Program-made: the position numbers and the translations under genes
The notes under the pieces: generated by a model
Told to the model about the DNA's origin: nothing
Seen by the model: the letters and a program-made list of their open reading frames with translations, nothing else
Databases searched by the model: none
Shown here: positions 61,519 to 64,000 of the stretch, piece by piece
Numbering within the stretch: position 1 is the first letter of the stretch
Layout of the letters: the number at the start of each line of letters is the position of its first letter
NCBI RefSeq assembly: GCF_014235845.1
Contig: NZ_JACJUQ010000004.1
Span: 62,001-126,000 of the forward strand
Length of the DNA: 64,000 nucleotides
Reading direction: 5' to 3'
Source: Pontivivens nitratireducens
GTDB taxonomy: Bacteria > Pseudomonadota > Alphaproteobacteria > Rhodobacterales > Rhodobacteraceae

Positions 61519-62916
61519 TCATTCAGCGGCATCGCGCGACTTACGCTCCCATGCCTCCCGCTTGCGGTAGAGGGTCGATGGGCTGATTTCCAGCATCCGC
61601 GCCGCACGTGGAATCGAGCCGTCGCAGGCGGATATCGTCGCCTGGATGAAAGTGCGCTCCAGATCGGCGAGCGGGCGGCCGACCAGAGCGTTCAACGCCG
61701 CATCCTCCGCCATGATCGCATCCGCACCCGCCGCCGGCCCGGACTGCGCCCGCCGCACCAGATCGGCCGGAAGCATTTCGCGCAGGACCAGCGGCCCGTC
61801 ATGCAGGACGACCACGTTGCGCAACACATTCAGCAATTGGCGCACGTTTCCGCGCCATTCCAGCGTGCGGAACAGCTCCTGCACGTTCTCCGCCAATCCA
61901 CGGAACTGCTTGCCTTCCTCGTGTGAGAATCGGGCCAGCGCATCCTGCGCGATCATGTTCACGTCATCGCCGCGTTCACGCAGGGGCGGCAGGTGCAGCG
62001 GCACGACATGCAGGCGATAGAACAGATCCTCGCGGAAACGGCCCTCCTGCACCTCGCGCTGCGGATCGCGATTGGTGGCGCACAGAATTCGCACATCCAC
62101 GCTGCGCGCACGCGTCGCGCCCACCGGCTGCACGGTCGAGCTTTGAATGAACCGCAGCAGCTTGGTTTGCAGATTCAGGTCCATCTCGCAGATTTCATCC
62201 AGAAACAGGGTTCCGCCGTCGGCGGCCATCGCTGCGCCCTGCTTGTCCGAGATCGCGCCGGTGAAGGACCCCTTGAGGTGGCCGAACACCTCCGATTCCA
62301 GAAGGTTCGTCGGGATCGCGCCACAGTTGAGCGGGATGAAGGGACCGTCCGCCCGTTTCGACATGGCATGAATGGCGTGGGCGCAAACCTCCTTGCCGGT
62401 GCCGCTTTCCCCGGTGATGAACACCGTAGCGGTGGAGCGGCTTATGACGCGGACGGTCTGGTAGATATCGCGCATCTGTCGACTCTGCCCGATGAACCCT
62501 TCGAGCGGCGGCAACGAATCGCTCGCGGTGGCAAGGTCCGCCGCCTCGGGCGTGTCGCCGCGTGTGGCGTTCGCGACAGCGTTGCGCAGGCGGCCTTCGT
62601 CGAATGGCTTCACCAGGAAATCGACCGCACCCATTCGCATGGCATCAACCGCAACCTTGACCGATCCGTTCGAGGTAATGACGATCACCCGCGTTTCAGG
62701 CGCCCGCTTCTTGATCCAGACCAGCACATCCTGACCGTTGCCGTCCGGCAGAATCATATCGAGCAACACGATCCTGTGTCTGGCCGGATCGAAGGCCCGT
62801 CGCGCATCGCGGGCGGTGAAAACGCAATCCACCTTGTGCCCCGCCTGTTTCAACACGGCCTCGTACACCATCGAAAGTGATGGGGTGTCTTCAACTAGGA
62901 GGAGAGAACTTGTCAT
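61519..62916 (-). CDS. Sigma-54-dependent response regulator, LuxO/NtrC-like
   Basis: A 465-aa regulator with three domains: receiver (residues 1-120, phosphoacceptor Asp53 in LLDMILPDGNG), AAA+ activator domain (about 140-375) with Walker A GESGTGKE at 169-176 and the sigma-54 contact loop GSFTGA at 216-221 (the usual GAFTGA with Ala to Ser), and a Fis-type helix-turn-helix at the C-terminus (SIPRAARMLEISPSTLYRKREAW). It should activate sigma-54 promoters when phosphorylated. The closest architectural parallel is LuxO; no quorum-sensing small RNA or sensor kinase is in view. The receiver-Hpt gene lies 72 bases upstream. Confidence 0.92.
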   Translation of the reverse strand: MTSSLLLVEDTPSLSMVYEAVLKQAGHKVDCVFTARDARRAFDPARHRIVLLDMILPDGNGQDVLVWIKKRAPETRVIVITSNGSVKVAVDAMRMGAVDFLVKPFDEGRLRNAVANATRGDTPEAADLATASDSLPPLEGFIGQSRQMRDIYQTVRVISRSTATVFITGESGTGKEVCAHAIHAMSKRADGPFIPLNCGAIPTNLLESEVFGHLKGSFTGAISDKQGAAMAADGGTLFLDEICEMDLNLQTKLLRFIQSSTVQPVGATRARSVDVRILCATNRDPQREVQEGRFREDLFYRLHVVPLHLPPLRERGDDVNMIAQDALARFSHEEGKQFRGLAENVQELFRTLEWRGNVRQLLNVLRNVVVLHDGPLVLREMLPADLVRRAQSGPAAGADAIMAEDAALNALVGRPLADLERTFIQATISACDGSIPRAARMLEISPSTLYRKREAWERKSRDAAE

Positions 62917-62988
62917 ATTGTTACAATATGACGATCTGAAACGCCGCGCCAGTCCCGGGTGAACGTGGCCTGAGACTTTCCGAGGGGA

Positions 62989-63723
62989 TCAACGCTCGGT
63001 CATTTCGCGCAACAGCGCGTTGATTTCCACCCGCAGTTGCGGCACGGTGCTGCGCAGGGCGATAATATCCTCCCCATGCGCGGCGGAGTTCAACTGCCCC
63101 GCCAGCACGGCCAGACGCGATGCACCGACCGATCCGGCCACCCCCGTCAGGATATGCGTCTGGGTGCGCACATCCTTCAACGATTTGTTGCGCACGGCAT
63201 CGACCAGCGCGGCATTGCACTTCTCAAGATCCGTACCGAGTTGATCGACCAGCGATCCGACCATATCCGCCCCCAACGCCCGGGCCAGCATGTCAAAGAC
63301 CGTCAGGTCGAGCACGGGCACATCCAGCGCATCGCGCAATCCGTTGTGGATCTCCAGAATACGCTGGCCCAGACGCTCGATCGAGCGTAGCGGCTTGCCG
63401 ATCGTTCCCTTCGCGCCCAGTTCCAGCACACGGTTGAGATAGTCCTGATCCACATGCGCCGTCAGGCAGATCACCGTCGGAGGGGTGCTGTCTCGCCCGA
63501 TCTCACGCAGCACGTCCAGCCCCGACATCTCGGGCATTTCGATATCCAGAAGGACAATTTCGGGGCGGTCGCGGCGTATCCGCTCCACCGCCGTGATGCC
63601 GTTGCGGGCGGTCGTCACCGCCGCCCCCAACTTCGTCAGCATCTGCGTGACCACATCCAGATTGGAGGCGTCATCCTCGGCCACGAGGATCGAGCGGCCA
63701 TCAAGGAGTGGCGGACCGCTCAT
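62989..63723 (-). CDS. Receiver-Hpt phosphotransfer protein
   Basis: A 244-aa protein: an N-terminal receiver (SILVAEDDASNLDVV, phosphoacceptor Asp60 in LLDIEMPEMSG, switch Thr in CLTAHV, Lys110) and a C-terminal Hpt domain with His190 in THILTGVAGSVGASRL. It can accept phosphate on Asp and carry it on His, so it is a phosphorelay intermediate, like a LuxU with an added receiver. Its most natural partner is the sigma-54 regulator encoded next. No kinase is in the window. The ATG overlaps the stop of the acyl-CoA ligase gene by four bases. Confidence 0.9.
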   Translation of the reverse strand: MSGPPLLDGRSILVAEDDASNLDVVTQMLTKLGAAVTTARNGITAVERIRRDRPEIVLLDIEMPEMSGLDVLREIGRDSTPPTVICLTAHVDQDYLNRVLELGAKGTIGKPLRSIERLGQRILEIHNGLRDALDVPVLDLTVFDMLARALGADMVGSLVDQLGTDLEKCNAALVDAVRNKSLKDVRTQTHILTGVAGSVGASRLAVLAGQLNSAAHGEDIIALRSTVPQLRVEINALLREMTER

Positions 63724-64000
63724 TTTTTCGCTGCATCCGCATATCCGATACGGCTCAACGCCTCGGAGATTTCGGTGAGGATGGCGGGGTCGTCGATGGT
63801 TGCGGGCACTTTATACTCCGCCCCGTCCGCGATCTTGACCATGATCGCCCGCAAAATCTTGCCGGATCTGGTTTTCGGCAACCTCTCCACCACCACCGCG
63901 GATTTGAAGGCCGCGACGGGGCCCAGCACCTGACGGACCTGCGCAACACATTCCGCCACGATCTCCGCCTCGGGGCGGTCCACGCCGCGATTGAGGCAGA
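63720..64000 (-). CDS. prpE: Propionyl-CoA-synthetase-like AMP-forming ligase, C-terminal part
   Basis: The last 93 codons of an AMP-forming acyl-CoA ligase that enters from the right edge. The reading frame shows CLNRGVDRPEAEIVAECVAQ and the catalytic lysine motif VERLPKTRSGKILRAIM, whose SGK lysine forms the acyl-adenylate. The following VKIADGAEYKVPATIDDPA resembles the end of PrpE more than that of acetyl-CoA synthetase, so propionate activation is the best guess. It overlaps the receiver-Hpt gene by four bases (ATGA). Confidence 0.75.
   Translation of the reverse strand, partial: CLNRGVDRPEAEIVAECVAQVRQVLGPVAAFKSAVVVERLPKTRSGKILRAIMVKIADGAEYKVPATIDDPAILTEISEALSRIGYADAAKK

Overview
The window looks like chromosomal DNA of an alphaproteobacterium of the Rhodobacteraceae/Roseobacter group. 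GC is high, gene packing is very tight with many 4-nt ATGA overlaps, and several gene orders and families are typical of that group (argH-lptM-DUF2834-lysA-DUF4175, a DUF6476 gene head to head with an RluD-type gene, a PhaR/PHA locus, BMP-type nucleoside ABC genes joined to deo genes). I see no rRNA, tRNA, CRISPR array, prophage or insertion sequence, and no gene-free stretch longer than about 230 bases. It reads as core chromosome with accessory metabolic clusters.

Layout. 1-3.4 kb (minus): arginine and lysine biosynthesis (argH, lysA) with a 41-aa LptM-like lipoprotein between them. 3.5-5.5 kb: periplasmic thioredoxin-like protein, 3-methyladenine DNA glycosylase, stand-alone EAL protein. 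5.5-9.4 kb: PHA locus, phaR divergent from a short phaC, then thiolase and acetoacetyl-CoA reductase, closed by a strong terminator. 9.6-16 kb: amidotransferase plus EamA exporter, TrmN6-like methyltransferase, polyprenyl diphosphate synthase, ispE and a TPR protein. 16-21.7 kb: ETF-ubiquinone oxidoreductase, PAP2-type membrane enzyme, greA, an unknown membrane protein, an MFS carrier. 21.8-27.4 kb (minus): a coupled molybdenum-cofactor/formate-dehydrogenase-maturation cluster (hydrolase, fdhD, unknown membrane protein, mobA, mobB, and a 701-aa MoeA with an extra N-terminal domain). 27.5-30.3 kb: azlCD exporter, Lrp-type regulator, alanine dehydrogenase. 30.3-37.3 kb: mscL, GST, YtoQ, a fused HyuA-HyuB/5-oxoprolinase enzyme, GNAT and PhzF proteins. 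37.4-49 kb: TerB/DnaJ protein, two tandem OmpA-like lipoproteins, pepF, a ClC channel, DUF427, Xaa-Pro aminopeptidase, rluD, rpoH. 49-61.4 kb (minus): a 13-gene nucleoside import and salvage cluster. 61.5-64 kb (minus): a sigma-54 response regulator, a receiver-Hpt protein and the C-terminus of a propionyl-CoA-synthetase-like enzyme.

How the genes work together. The clearest integrated system is the nucleoside cluster. Two BMP binding proteins, one ATPase and two permeases should import nucleosides. Cdd, Add, PunA, DeoA, DeoB, DeoC and Upp then deaminate and cleave them, recovering bases and feeding pentose carbon into central metabolism. A perfect 15-nt palindrome precedes the first gene. 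In the PHA locus thiolase, reductase and a class III-sized synthase could make polyhydroxybutyrate under PhaR control.

Most worth a second look: the MoeA fusion and its unknown operon partner, a dispersed element of about 33 nt found just after three genes in the same relative orientation, the overlapping divergent start codons of DUF6476/rluD, the LuxO/LuxU-like phosphorelay coupled to an acyl-CoA ligase gene, and the short PhaC without an adjacent PhaE.
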